A DNA stretch of 64,000 bases, taken from positions 1 to 64,000 of the forward strand of contig NZ_SDWS01000005.1 in the NCBI RefSeq assembly GCF_004137245.1, in the 5' to 3' direction. The notes under the pieces are model-generated. The model was given only the letters and a program-made list of their open reading frames with translations. It made no database searches and was not told where the DNA came from. Shown here piece by piece: positions 44,036 to 52,445 of the stretch. A program made the position numbers and the translations under genes. The DNA is from Nocardioides glacieisoli. GTDB taxonomy: Bacteria > Actinomycetota > Actinomycetes > Propionibacteriales > Nocardioidaceae. Numbering within the stretch: the stretch's first letter is position 1; each line of letters begins with the position of its first letter.

Positions 44036-44126
44036 ATGCCCGGCTGTTGGCCGGGCGGACAGAAGGTTACAAGGCTCAGCGCGGGTGCGCCGAATCAGGT
44101 CGCTCGGCAGGTTGCTCGGGTGGCGC

Positions 44127-44588
44127 TCAGAGCGGTCGCAGGCCCTGCCCGCGCCGGAGGTGCCGCTGCAGGTCGCGGACGAGCTCCTCGCGGTCGGTGG
44201 CGATCACCTCGACCGGGATGGTGGTCGTACGTCCGTCGCGCAGGCGCAGCACGACGACGGGTGCGTCGGCGATGGTCGTCGTGACGGCGTCCTCGACGTC
44301 CTTCCACCGACCCGATGCCGTGCCGACACCGCGCACCCACTGGACGCGGTAGCCCTCGTCGGTGAACCGGGCGACCCAGCCCTTGTCGCGCCACACCCAC
44401 CAGCTCGCTGCCAGGACGGCGACGGTGATCGCGACGGGCACCAGGAGGAAGACGGTGTGCAGGTCCACGACGGCGATCGCGACGGTGCTGGCCAGGATCA
44501 GGAGGGCGACCGCGCACAGCACCAGTCCCAGCAGGCGCGCCGCCACGGCGGGTGCGAGGCGGTGCACGGTGACGGTCTCGGTGCTCAC
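44127..44588 (-). CDS. Membrane protein with cytoplasmic PH-like domain
   Basis: From GTG 44588 the product is 153 residues; an upstream in-frame ATG at 44642 would lengthen it through the tRNA-proximal region and is unlikely. Two membrane helices lie near residues 14-36 and 40-62 (LLGLVLCAVALLILAST and FLLVPVAITVAVLAASW). They are followed by a soluble beta-rich domain (TDEGYRVQWVRGVG, then VVVLRLRDGRTTTIPV) that resembles the bacterial PH-type domain of many actinobacterial membrane proteins. Function unknown. It stands between two tRNA-Ser genes. Confidence 0.6.
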   Translation of the reverse strand: MSTETVTVHRLAPAVAARLLGLVLCAVALLILASTVAIAVVDLHTVFLLVPVAITVAVLAASWWVWRDKGWVARFTDEGYRVQWVRGVGTASGRWKDVEDAVTTTIADAPVVVLRLRDGRTTTIPVEVIATDREELVRDLQRHLRRGQGLRPL

Positions 44589-44644
44589 CCGGTGATTTTC
44601 CCACGGTAGAGTCGCGCGGTGTGCGGCGCCTCTGCGCTGCACGA

Positions 44645-44729
44645 GGAGAGGTGCCGGAGCGGCCGATCGGAACCGCCTTGAAAGCGGTCGTAGGGAGACC
44701 TACCGCGGGTTCGAATCCCGCCCTCTCTG
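44645..44729 (+). tRNA. tRNA-Ser (anticodon TGA)
   Basis: Starts GGAGAGGTGCCGGAG, with anticodon stem-loop CCGCCTTGAAAGCGG (anticodon TGA), a long variable arm (GTAGGGAGACCTACC), T loop GGTTCGAATCC and acceptor end CCTCTCT-G. CCA is not encoded. The first base pair is G-U. It reads UCA and related codons. Confidence 0.93.
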
Positions 44730-44742
44730 CTGAGGCCTCGTC

Positions 44743-44773
44743 GCTGCGCCCTCCGCGGAGCGGAGGGCGCAGC
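44743..44773 (+). terminator. Strong hairpin after tRNA-Ser(TGA)
   Basis: GCTGCGCCCTCCG and CGGAGGGCGCAGC form a perfect 13-bp stem with a 5-base loop, 13 bases after the tRNA. It probably ends the tRNA transcript. Confidence 0.75.
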
Positions 44774-44861
44774 GCGACGTCTTGAACGGAAGAGCGTGAG
44801 CGCCAGCGAGCGCACGCGCCAGCAGCCCCCTCGCCTGGGAGCACGGCCGCCACCCCGTTAC

Positions 44862-45749
44862 ATGGCCACTAGGCTCGCGACCGTGACGACCTGGTTCGAC
44901 TCCGCCGACGACGCGACCGCGCGGCTGCGCGCGGCCGGCTACCTCACCGACGACGCGACCGCGCTGACGGCGTACCTCGCCGGAGCGCTGGAGAAGCCGC
45001 TGCTGGTCGAGGGTCCGGCCGGTGTCGGCAAGACCGAGCTGGCCAAGGCGGTGGCGCGCGCGGCGGGCGCCGAGCTGGTCCGGCTGCAGTGCTACGAGGG
45101 CCTCGACGAGGCGCGCGCGCTCTACGAGTGGAACTACAAGAAGCAGCTGCTCCGGATCCAGGCCAGCGGCGGCGGGGACTCGTGGAGCGAGACCCACGAC
45201 GACATCTTCACCGAGGAGTTCCTGCTCACCCGTCCGCTGCTGAGCGCGATCCGCCGAGACGAGCCGACCGTGCTGCTGATCGACGAGGTCGACAAGACCG
45301 ACGTCGAGGTCGAGGGCCTGCTGCTCGAGGTGCTGAGCGACTTCCAGGTCACCATCCCCGAGCTAGGGACGATCAGCGCGATCTGCCGACCGTTCGTCGT
45401 GCTGACCTCCAACGCCAGCCGCGAGCTGTCGGAGGCGGTCAAGCGACGCTGCCTGTTCCTGCACCTCGACTATCCCGACGCCGAGCGCGAGAAGGCGATC
45501 GTCACCAGCCAGGTGCCCGGCCTCGACGACAAGGTGGCCGCCCAGCTGGTCGACGTCGTCGTACGACTGCGCGAGCTCGAGCTCCAGAAGGCGCCGTCGA
45601 TCGCGGAGTCGGTCGACTGGGCGCGCACGCTGATCGCCCTCCAGATCGGCGACCTCGACGAGGCCACCGTCGCCCGCACCCTCGGCGTCGTGCTCAAGCA
45701 CGCCTCCGACCAGCAGCGGGCGATCAAGGAGCTGCAGCTCCCTCGATGA
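44862..45749 (+). CDS. MoxR-family AAA+ ATPase
   Basis: About 295 residues from ATG 44862; GTG 44883 is an alternative, and an earlier ATG at 44796 is less likely because of its poor sequence. It has Walker A EGPAGVGKTEL, Walker B VLLIDEVDK and the sensor region VVLTSNASRELSEAVKRRCLF. MoxR ATPases work as chaperones with a VWA-domain partner to insert metals or assemble enzyme complexes. The next gene, overlapping by four bases (ATGA), encodes exactly such a partner of the CoxE type. The client of this pair is not visible in the window. Confidence 0.88.
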   Translation: MATRLATVTTWFDSADDATARLRAAGYLTDDATALTAYLAGALEKPLLVEGPAGVGKTELAKAVARAAGAELVRLQCYEGLDEARALYEWNYKKQLLRIQASGGGDSWSETHDDIFTEEFLLTRPLLSAIRRDEPTVLLIDEVDKTDVEVEGLLLEVLSDFQVTIPELGTISAICRPFVVLTSNASRELSEAVKRRCLFLHLDYPDAEREKAIVTSQVPGLDDKVAAQLVDVVVRLRELELQKAPSIAESVDWARTLIALQIGDLDEATVARTLGVVLKHASDQQRAIKELQLPR

Positions 45750-47113
45750 GCCTTCTCGACACCCACATCGGCTTCGTCGAGGCGCTGCGCTCGGCGGGCC
45801 TGTCGGTGTCTCTTGCCGAGGGGCTCGACGCGATCAGCGCGCTCGAGAAGGTGACGTGGCACGACCGCGAGACCGTGCGGGCGGCGTACGCAGCGACGCT
45901 GGTGAAGCGGCAGCCGCAGCGGGTGACCTTCGACGCGGTCTTCGACATCTACTACCCGCGCCTCATCGGCGGCGGGGTCGCCGGTGAGGAGGCGGAGCCG
46001 GCGTCGGACGGACCGCCCGACACCGGACCCGAGCTGGCCAGGTTTCGCGAGGCGCTGGCGGAGGCGCTGGCTGCCGGCGACCAGCAGGCGTTGCAGGACC
46101 TTGCAGTCGAGGCGGTGGCGCGCTTCGGCGCGATGCCCGGCCGAGGACCGGGGCTGTCGAGCTGGTCGGCGTACACCTCCCTCCAGCGGGTCTCGCCCGC
46201 GGAGCTGATGGACCGTCTCGTGCAGGGGCTGCTCGCCTCGGGCCTCGACGACGAGCGGGCGCAGCGGACGGCCGGTCGACGCATCGGCGACTTCACCCGG
46301 CTGGTCGAGGGCGACGCCCGCCGGCGCATCGCCGAGGAGAAGGGGCCCGAGCACGTCGTCGACGTGACCGTGCGGCCGACCATCGACCGCCTTGACTTCA
46401 CCGCCGCGCGGCGCAGCGACCTCGAGGAGATGCGTCGCGAGATCTACCCGCTGGCGCGCCGGCTCGCCGCTCGGCTGACCAAGGAGCAGCACGCGCAGCG
46501 TCGCGGCCCGCTCGACGTACGCCGCACGGTGCGCGCATCCATCGCCACGGGCGGGGTGCCGCTGACCACCCACCACCGGCCGCGACGCCCGCACCGCACC
46601 GACCTCGTCGTGCTCTGCGACGTGAGCGGGTCAGTGGCCAACTTCGCGCAGTTCACCCTGATGCTGGTGTACGCCCTGCGCGAGGCGTTCAGCGGCGTGC
46701 GCGCGTTCACCTTCGTCGACGACGTCGTCGAGGTGAGCGACACGTTCCGGCCGGGCGCCGACGTGGTCGAGGTGATGGAGTCGCTGTCGGCGAGCATCTC
46801 GCAGGCCGCGCTGTGGGGACGCACCAACTACGGCCGGGCGCTCACCCGCTTCGCCGAGGAGCACGCCGACGCGATCGGCCCGCGGTCGTCGCTGCTGGTG
46901 CTGGGTGACGGGCGCTCGAACTACAGCGACCTCGCGCTGCCCGTGCTCGCCGACCTCGCCGGCCGGGCCCGCCACTCGTGGTGGCTCAACCCGGAGCACC
47001 CGCGCCACTGGGGCACCGGCGACAGCGCTGCCGACCAGTACGGCCAGGTCGTGCCGATGGTCGAGTGCCGCAACCTCGCCCAGCTCGGGGAGTTCGTGCA
47101 CCAGATCGCCTAG
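45746..47113 (+). CDS. VWA-domain protein (CoxE-like)
   Basis: A 455-residue protein. The N-terminal part (about 1-250) is helical with a conserved RVTFDAVFDIYYPRL stretch. The C-terminal VWA domain has a complete MIDAS: CDVSGSV, a threonine in GRTNYGRAL and LVLGDGRSN, so it can bind a metal ion and a protein ligand. The start overlaps the MoxR stop by four bases. MoxR/CoxE pairs help mature metalloenzymes such as carbon monoxide dehydrogenase, but no such enzyme is seen nearby. Its stop codon overlaps the stop of the convergent gene by three bases. Confidence 0.85.
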   Translation: MSLLDTHIGFVEALRSAGLSVSLAEGLDAISALEKVTWHDRETVRAAYAATLVKRQPQRVTFDAVFDIYYPRLIGGGVAGEEAEPASDGPPDTGPELARFREALAEALAAGDQQALQDLAVEAVARFGAMPGRGPGLSSWSAYTSLQRVSPAELMDRLVQGLLASGLDDERAQRTAGRRIGDFTRLVEGDARRRIAEEKGPEHVVDVTVRPTIDRLDFTAARRSDLEEMRREIYPLARRLAARLTKEQHAQRRGPLDVRRTVRASIATGGVPLTTHHRPRRPHRTDLVVLCDVSGSVANFAQFTLMLVYALREAFSGVRAFTFVDDVVEVSDTFRPGADVVEVMESLSASISQAALWGRTNYGRALTRFAEEHADAIGPRSSLLVLGDGRSNYSDLALPVLADLAGRARHSWWLNPEHPRHWGTGDSAADQYGQVVPMVECRNLAQLGEFVHQIA

Positions 47114-48435
47114 CCCGCGAGGTAGCCGAGCTCCTGCATCCGGGCGATCTCGGCCCGCAGCTCGGGGTGCTCGGCGGTGTCGGCCGCCTTGGCGCCGGCG
47201 ACGTAGAGCTCCGAGCCCGCGGACGCACCGCCGTCGAACACGACCGTGAGCCGGTTGGGCGTCGCGGCGTTGATCAGCGAGCCGAGGAGCGCGACCGGGT
47301 CGGAGCGGTCCTCCAGCGACAGGACGCGGGTGGCCTCGGGGATCCGGGGCACCTGCGAGGACGGTGCGCCGGCCGTGACGACCTGGTCGACGACGAAGCG
47401 GGGCGAGCTCGCCGCGGCGGCGATCTCCGCGGCGACCGTGCCGCCGGCCGCGGAGCCCACCAGCATCACGCGGGCGTCGTCCTCGGTCACGACCTTCTCG
47501 ATCGCGCGGATCACCTGGGCGACCGAGGTGCTCGGGTCGGCGCCGACGAGGCGCAGGCGACCGGTCCCGACGCCCAGGGAGCCCGGGAGGTAGGCGATGT
47601 AGCGGCCGGTCCCGACCCGCTGGACCGAGATCTTGGCGTCCTCGGCGAGCAGGGTGGCCAGCAGCTCCTCGAGCGAGCGCGGTGCCTGGCCCGAGCTCGC
47701 CTCGGCCTCGGCCTCGGGCTCCTCGGCCTCCACGAAGGATCCTGCCGAGTCGCGGAACGCGGACACCGCGTCGGTCGGGAACGGCTCGACCCCGATCGCC
47801 CGTAGGCCGCCGCGCGCAGCGTGGGCGCCCTGGTCGGAGGCCAGCACGCCGGCGGTGAGCAGGGAGCGCATGTGGAGGCCGTCGAGCAGGCCGCCACCAC
47901 CGGAGAGGTGCTCCATGAGCTCGGGGTTGTTGTCGGCGAGCTCGCTCAGGTAGGCCGCGACGCCGTCGCGGTCCAGCGCGTCGGTCTCGATCAGGCCGGC
48001 GCTGACGATGGCACCACCGAGCGCGACCTCGGGGGCGAGGTAGCCGATGGCCCGGCCAGCGATGGAGCCGAGCGTCTTGTAGGCCGCCTGCTGGAGCTCG
48101 TCGATCCAGCGGTAGGTCAGCACCGTCGCACGTACGACGAGCGCGTCGGCGTCGAGCTCGACCGAACGGGTCAGCAGCCCGTGCTTGCCCGTCAGCGCGG
48201 CCCGGATGTCCTCCTCGGCCTGGCCCCACGTGGCCTTCGACAGCGCACCCGAGTCGACGACGTCGTCGTCGCCGAGGATCTCGGTGCCGAGGCGGGCGCG
48301 GGTGCGCATCTCGTTGCCGGAGGAGTCGAACAGGTCGGCCAGCGCCAGCATCTGGTCGTACTTGTCGGCCGCGACGGACGCGGACGAGTCGGCGGCGGGC
48401 GCGGTGTCGTCGCCGGACGTGCGGGGGATGTCCAT
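47110..48435 (-). CDS. Type VII-associated protein with alpha/beta-hydrolase-like C-terminus
   Basis: About 441 residues from ATG 48435 with AGGTG upstream; GTG 48444 is an alternative that would overlap the preceding tiny frame by four bases. Residues about 20-200 are helical. Residues about 260-430 look like an alpha/beta-hydrolase fold of the PE-PPE/lipase kind (ISVQRVGTGRYIAYLPG, a VVTAGAPSSQVPRIPE loop, VLSLEDRSDPVALLG and LTVVFDGG). At the nucleophile elbow the sequence is LVGSAAGG, so the serine of GxSxG is not in its usual place. Hydrolytic activity is therefore doubtful. It is the last gene of a WXG100/EspG-like operon next to the ESX locus, so a role in type VII secretion is likely. 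Confidence 0.55.
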   Translation of the reverse strand: MDIPRTSGDDTAPAADSSASVAADKYDQMLALADLFDSSGNEMRTRARLGTEILGDDDVVDSGALSKATWGQAEEDIRAALTGKHGLLTRSVELDADALVVRATVLTYRWIDELQQAAYKTLGSIAGRAIGYLAPEVALGGAIVSAGLIETDALDRDGVAAYLSELADNNPELMEHLSGGGGLLDGLHMRSLLTAGVLASDQGAHAARGGLRAIGVEPFPTDAVSAFRDSAGSFVEAEEPEAEAEASSGQAPRSLEELLATLLAEDAKISVQRVGTGRYIAYLPGSLGVGTGRLRLVGADPSTSVAQVIRAIEKVVTEDDARVMLVGSAAGGTVAAEIAAAASSPRFVVDQVVTAGAPSSQVPRIPEATRVLSLEDRSDPVALLGSLINAATPNRLTVVFDGGASAGSELYVAGAKAADTAEHPELRAEIARMQELGYLAG

Positions 48436-48440
48436 GGCGT

Positions 48441-48518
48441 TCACCTCGGGGTCCCTGCGGCGTTGTTGAGTGGGGGAGCGGAGCGGAGGAGCGAGAGAAC
48501 GTCGGAGGGTGAGTTCAT
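48441..48518 (-). CDS. Tiny frame of 25 codons between operon genes
   Basis: It starts with ATG overlapping the EspG-like stop (ATGA) and ends with TGA that lies in GTGA at a possible start of the next gene. It encodes MNSPSDVLSLLRSAPPLNN plus six residues. The nested overlaps suggest translational coupling, either of a real micropeptide or of a leader that hands ribosomes to the downstream gene. No function is known. Confidence 0.3.
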   Translation of the reverse strand: MNSPSDVLSLLRSAPPLNNAAGTPR

Positions 48519-49465
48519 CGGGCGACATCCTCTCGGGTCGAGACCTGGGCGAGCACGGGGGCGAGCTCGGTCGCGAGGTCGTCGGGCTCGACGATCGCGA
48601 CGGAGACGCGGGCGACGTCGTCGTGGCGCGGGGTGAGCGAGTGCCAGCCATCGTTGAGCAGCACCCACGAGACCACCCCGACCGACGAGGTGGCGCCCTC
48701 GGCGACCTCGGCGGCGAGGATGCGGAGCCGGCCGCGGCTCTCGGCGTGGACCGCGGACACGGCGGCGGTGGCCTCGGCCTCGGTGAGGACCTCGCCGTCC
48801 GCTCGGACCTCGCCCACGGCCTGGGACATGAGGATCGGAACGAGGTCGGAGCGGTGGGAGCGGACGGCCTCGCCGACCGAGTCGGCGAGGGCATAGGGCA
48901 CGTCGAGCAGGGCCGGGACGCGCGAGGTGGTGAGTGGGAGGTCCTCCGGGACGGTCGTGACCCGAGCGAGCTCGACGGTCCACTGGTCGACCGGGAACCA
49001 CGCGATCTCGAAGACGATGCCGTCGCAGGTCGACAGGCTGGCGACGGCGCCACCGGACTGGCGGTGCCACGCCTTCACCTGGGTCGCGCCGGCCGCGACG
49101 TCGAGGTCGAGCGCGAGGCGGGGCGTGGCCAGCAGGCCGACGGCACCCAGGAGGCCCGGGTCGGCGCCGTCGTCGGTGATGAGCCCCCGGCGCCGCATCG
49201 TCTCCTCGGGGTCGTGGAGGGTGCCGAGCGCGTCGGTGTAGGCCGAGTCCTCGGTCGAGCCCCTGCTCGCACCCAGGCGACCGGACAGGCCGCCCGCGCC
49301 ACCGGCCGCGTGCTCGGTGGGCTGGAGGTCGAAGGGGAGCGGTGCCCCGCCGGCGAGGTCGGCGACGAGGCGCAGCTCGGGGAGGGTCAGCGCGAGGCGC
49401 CGCGCCATGCCGTCGAGGAAGGTCGCCGGCGGGGCCGGCGGGGTGGTCAGGTCGATGGTCACCAT
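48515..49465 (-). CDS. EspG-like ESX secretion-associated protein
   Basis: A 316-residue soluble protein. The start MVTIDLTTPP and a LTLPELRLVADLAGG segment, the alternating strands (GIVFEIAWFPVDQWTVELARV) and the overall length fit the EspG family. EspG proteins are cytosolic chaperones of type VII substrates in mycobacteria. No single decisive motif is available, so this remains a family resemblance. It begins two bases after the stop of the WXG100-like gene and is followed by the hydrolase-like gene, all in one operon beside the ESX core genes. Confidence 0.5.
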   Translation of the reverse strand: MVTIDLTTPPAPPATFLDGMARRLALTLPELRLVADLAGGAPLPFDLQPTEHAAGGAGGLSGRLGASRGSTEDSAYTDALGTLHDPEETMRRRGLITDDGADPGLLGAVGLLATPRLALDLDVAAGATQVKAWHRQSGGAVASLSTCDGIVFEIAWFPVDQWTVELARVTTVPEDLPLTTSRVPALLDVPYALADSVGEAVRSHRSDLVPILMSQAVGEVRADGEVLTEAEATAAVSAVHAESRGRLRILAAEVAEGATSSVGVVSWVLLNDGWHSLTPRHDDVARVSVAIVEPDDLATELAPVLAQVSTREDVAR

Positions 49466-49467
49466 GG

Positions 49468-49878
49468 TCAGAGTCCCGGGAGCTCGACGGTCAGCCAGTC
49501 GCGGTGACCGGTGGGGGGAGGGTCGAAGGAGACGAGGACCGCGTCGTCGTCGGCCGCTGCGCCCTCGCTCGCGCGGGTGCGGGCGTCCTCGACGAGCGTC
49601 GTGGCCTTGCGGGAGCGCAGGTCGATGGCCTCCTTGAGCCGGTCGACCTCGGACACGTGGGCGGACAGCGACTCGGCGGCGGTGTCGTGCTGGGCGGCGG
49701 CGGCACGGAGGTGGCCGGCGCGCTCGCGGATGCGCTCACGCATCGCCTCCGCGGCCTTGCCGTGCCACGGCACGGCCTCGGCCTGCGAGACGAGGCGGGC
49801 AGCGAGGCCACGGACGTCCCCGGCCTGCTCGCGCAGCTGGGCCACGCGCTTGCGGCCGGCAGCGGTGTCGCCGTACAT
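49468..49878 (-). CDS. WXG100-like protein with C-terminal extension
   Basis: A 136-residue protein. The first 100 residues are a helical hairpin with a central W-H-G turn (VPWHGKAAEAMRERI), the WxG pattern of type VII substrates. The helices are rich in alanine, arginine and glutamate. An extra acidic/proline tail (VSFDPPPTGHRDW) follows. It heads the operon with the EspG-like gene and is a candidate secreted substrate or a structural partner. The esxA/esxB-like pair at 60 kb is the more typical one. Confidence 0.65.
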   Translation of the reverse strand: MYGDTAAGRKRVAQLREQAGDVRGLAARLVSQAEAVPWHGKAAEAMRERIRERAGHLRAAAAQHDTAAESLSAHVSEVDRLKEAIDLRSRKATTLVEDARTRASEGAAADDDAVLVSFDPPPTGHRDWLTVELPGL

Positions 49879-50053
49879 CGATCACACCCTTTCGTCGGAG
49901 GACGCCTACCCCGTCCGGACCTCGTCCAAACGTCGTCGCTGCGGACCATCGTGCCCCGGACAACGGCCGGGACACCGCTCGGCCACCGATAGGATCGGAG
50001 CCTCTGGCCGCCCCCGTCCGCCCCGGATCTCCGCCCGATCGCACGAGGTGTGC

Positions 50054-51571
50054 ATGACATTCGACGTCCACCAGCTCGACGTGTTCGTGCTGGTCGGCGC
50101 GGTCGTGACGCTGGCGGCGATCCTCGCGGTGCGGGTCTCGGCGGGCGCGGGGCTCCCGTCGCTGCTGATCTACCTCCTGATCGGCGTGCTGCTCGGGGAG
50201 GGCGGGCCCTTCCAGATCCCCTTCGACGACGCCCAGCTGGCGCACGCGCTCGGCTTCGGTGCCCTCGCGATCATCCTCGCCGAGGGTGGTCTCACCACGG
50301 AGTGGCGGGAGATGCGCCCGAGCATCCGGCTGGGGTTGTCGCTCGCCACCGTCGGCGTCGCGGTCTCGGTCGCGGTCGTGGCGGTCGGCACGCACTACCT
50401 CCTGGGGCTGCCGTGGGAGCTCGCCATCCTGCTGGGCGCCATCTGCTCGCCCACCGATGCGGCCGCGGTGTTCTCCGTGCTGCGTGCCCTCCCGCTGCCG
50501 AAGCGGCTCACCGGCGCCCTCGAGGCCGAGTCGGGGCTCAACGACGCCCCGACCGTCGTCCTCGTCGGCATCATCTCGACCGGTGCCGCGGCCGAGTCCG
50601 GGCTCCTCGAGGTCGCCGGCATCATCGTGTTCGAGCTGCTCGCCGGAGCCCTGATCGGGGCGGTGTGCGGCCTGGCCGGCGCGTGGGTGATGCGCCGCGC
50701 GGCGCTGCCCTCCTCCGGCCTCTACCCGCTGGCGGTCCTGTGCCTGGCGTTCACGGCGTACGGCGCCGCGTCGGCCGTGCACGCCTCCGGGTTCGCTGCG
50801 ATCTACGTCGCCGCGCTGATCCTCGGCAACAGCGAGCTGCCGCACCGGGTGGCGACCCGGTCGTTCGCCGAGGGGGTCGCGTGGCTCGCTCAGATCGGCC
50901 TCTTCGTGATGCTCGGACTGCTCCTGTCGCCCGGGCGGATCGACGCCCAGACCGTGGTGCAGGCGCTGGTGACCGGGCTCGTGCTGACGGTGGTCGCGAG
51001 ACCGCTGTCCGTGCTCGCCAGCAGCATCGCCCAGCCGATGCCGCTGCGCGACCTCGGCTTCATCTCGTGGGCCGGGCTGCGCGGTGCGGTGCCGATCGTC
51101 CTGGCCACGATCCCGCTCTCGGAGGGGGTCGACGGCGCCGACGACCTGTTCGACATCGTCTTCGTGATGGTCGTGGTCTACACGCTCCTCACCGGGCCGA
51201 CGCTGCCCTGGGCGGCCGAACGGCTGCGGGTCGCGCGCCGCAACGAGCCCCGCGGCCTCGACGTCGAGGCCGCGCCCCTCGACCGGGTCGCCGCCGACCT
51301 GCTCCAGGTGACGATCGCGCCGACGTCGAAGATGCACGGCGTCGAGGTGGGCGAGCTGCGCCTGCCGCAGGGCGCCTCCGTCTCGCTGGTGATCCGCAGC
51401 GGCAGCTCGCTGGTGCCGGAGCGTCGTACGGTCCTGCGCTCGGGCGACGACCTCCTCGTCGTCACTCCCCGCAAGCTGCGTGAGGCGACCGAGGACCGGC
51501 TGCGCCAGGTGTCGCAGAACGGCCGGCTCGCGCAGTGGCTCGGCGACCCGCGCCGCCACGACAGGGACTAG
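50054..51571 (+). CDS. Potassium/proton antiporter, NhaP2/CvrA type
   Basis: About 505 residues; ATG 50054 has AGGTG four bases upstream, and the long upstream extension of the frame is not coding. Eleven to twelve membrane helices fill residues about 10-400, with the CPA1-family signature ESGLNDAPTVV containing the transport Asn-Asp pair and the AICSPTDAAAV helix. The last 90 residues (from about 415, TIAPTSKMHGVEVGEL) form a TrkA-C/RCK_C-type regulatory domain. It exchanges K+ or Na+ for protons across the cytoplasmic membrane. It faces a LytR_C gene, and their stops are eight bases apart. Confidence 0.88.
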   Translation: MTFDVHQLDVFVLVGAVVTLAAILAVRVSAGAGLPSLLIYLLIGVLLGEGGPFQIPFDDAQLAHALGFGALAIILAEGGLTTEWREMRPSIRLGLSLATVGVAVSVAVVAVGTHYLLGLPWELAILLGAICSPTDAAAVFSVLRALPLPKRLTGALEAESGLNDAPTVVLVGIISTGAAAESGLLEVAGIIVFELLAGALIGAVCGLAGAWVMRRAALPSSGLYPLAVLCLAFTAYGAASAVHASGFAAIYVAALILGNSELPHRVATRSFAEGVAWLAQIGLFVMLGLLLSPGRIDAQTVVQALVTGLVLTVVARPLSVLASSIAQPMPLRDLGFISWAGLRGAVPIVLATIPLSEGVDGADDLFDIVFVMVVVYTLLTGPTLPWAAERLRVARRNEPRGLDVEAAPLDRVAADLLQVTIAPTSKMHGVEVGELRLPQGASVSLVIRSGSSLVPERRTVLRSGDDLLVVTPRKLREATEDRLRQVSQNGRLAQWLGDPRRHDRD

Positions 51572-51579
51572 CTCCGGGT

Positions 51580-52083
51580 CTATTCCGAGCCGGTCGCCCG
51601 GCAGTAGGTCGCGTCGGCCTCGGCGAGCACCGACTCGACCTGCTTCCCCTTGAGGGCCTTGAACTTCTCGCCGACTACCACGACGATGCCGTCGCCGATC
51701 GGGTCGCCCGGGACGATCTTGGCCTTCTTGAACTGCTTCTGCACCAGGAGCACGGCCGGGTTCGTCGGCTCCGAGGACCAGATCTGCGTGGTGGCCGTAG
51801 GCAGCGGTGCGTCGCCGACGTCACCCTCGACGAACCCGCGCTCGGCGAGCTCGGCCATCGTCGAGCCGGCGAGGCCGGAGCGCTTGCTGCCGTTGAAGAC
51901 GCTGACCACGACCTGGTCGCGGCGCACCTCGCCACCGGCGGCGACGTCGGTGGGCTCGCAGATCGCGACCGGCTCGTCCTCCGGCAGGGGCTCGGTGAGC
52001 GCCCCCCATCCCCAGACCGCCGCGACGAGCACGAGCGCGGCCAGCACGGCGAGGGTCAGCGCCGACTTGAGCGCGCCCGTCAT
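51580..52083 (-). CDS. LytR C-terminal domain protein
   Basis: A 167-residue protein with one N-terminal membrane helix (LTLAVLAALVLVAAVWGW) and an extracytoplasmic LytR_C domain (VVVSVFNGSKRSGLAGST, AELAERGFVEGDVGDAP, then VLLVQKQFKKAKIV). LytR_C domains accompany enzymes that attach glycopolymers to the cell wall, but the catalytic LytR-CpsA-Psr domain is absent here. Its start overlaps the stop of the upstream gene by four bases. Confidence 0.8.
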   Translation of the reverse strand: MTGALKSALTLAVLAALVLVAAVWGWGALTEPLPEDEPVAICEPTDVAAGGEVRRDQVVVSVFNGSKRSGLAGSTMAELAERGFVEGDVGDAPLPTATTQIWSSEPTNPAVLLVQKQFKKAKIVPGDPIGDGIVVVVGEKFKALKGKQVESVLAEADATYCRATGSE

Positions 52084-52388
52084 CCGTCGGCCTTGTGGAC
52101 CCGGGCGTGGAGGACGCTGCGCTGCTGGAGCGCGGCCCGGAGGGCACGGTGGAGACCGTCCTCGAGGTAGAGGTCGCCCTTCCACTGCACGACGTGGGCG
52201 AAGAGGTCGCCGTAGAAGGTGGAGTCCTCGTCGAGCAGGGTGTCGAGCTGGAGGGTGTCCTTGGTGGTCACCAGCTCGTCGAGCCGCACCTGGCGCGGGG
52301 GCAGGTCGGCCCAGGTGCGCGAGGTCAGCCCGTGGTCGGGGTAGGGCCGGCCGAGGCCCACCCGCTTGAAGATCACGCCGGTGATCAT
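52080..52388 (-). CDS. Conserved actinobacterial protein, 102 aa
   Basis: Starts MITGVIFKRVGLGRPYPDHG, followed by PPRQVRLDELVTTKDTL, YGDLFAHVVQWKG and LYLEDGLHRALRAALQQR. This order of motifs is conserved in a family of short actinobacterial proteins found beside LytR_C genes. The DELVTTK and EDGLHR parts remind me of ParB/sulfiredoxin-like folds, but that is a guess. It is co-transcribed with the LytR_C gene (ATGA overlap) and divergent from the HerA-like gene. Confidence 0.6.
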   Translation of the reverse strand: MITGVIFKRVGLGRPYPDHGLTSRTWADLPPRQVRLDELVTTKDTLQLDTLLDEDSTFYGDLFAHVVQWKGDLYLEDGLHRALRAALQQRSVLHARVHKADG

Positions 52389-52445
52389 AACGACGGCACC
52401 ACACGACCCTCGTCGTCGTCTGCCGCCGTGACTAGGCTCGCTCGC

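Noticed and set aside
48515-49070. Separate minus-strand gene in another frame inside the EspG-like gene
   Set aside because: Arg/Pro/Gly-rich shadow sequence; only its last 25 codons, after the EspG-like stop, could be real and are listed separately.
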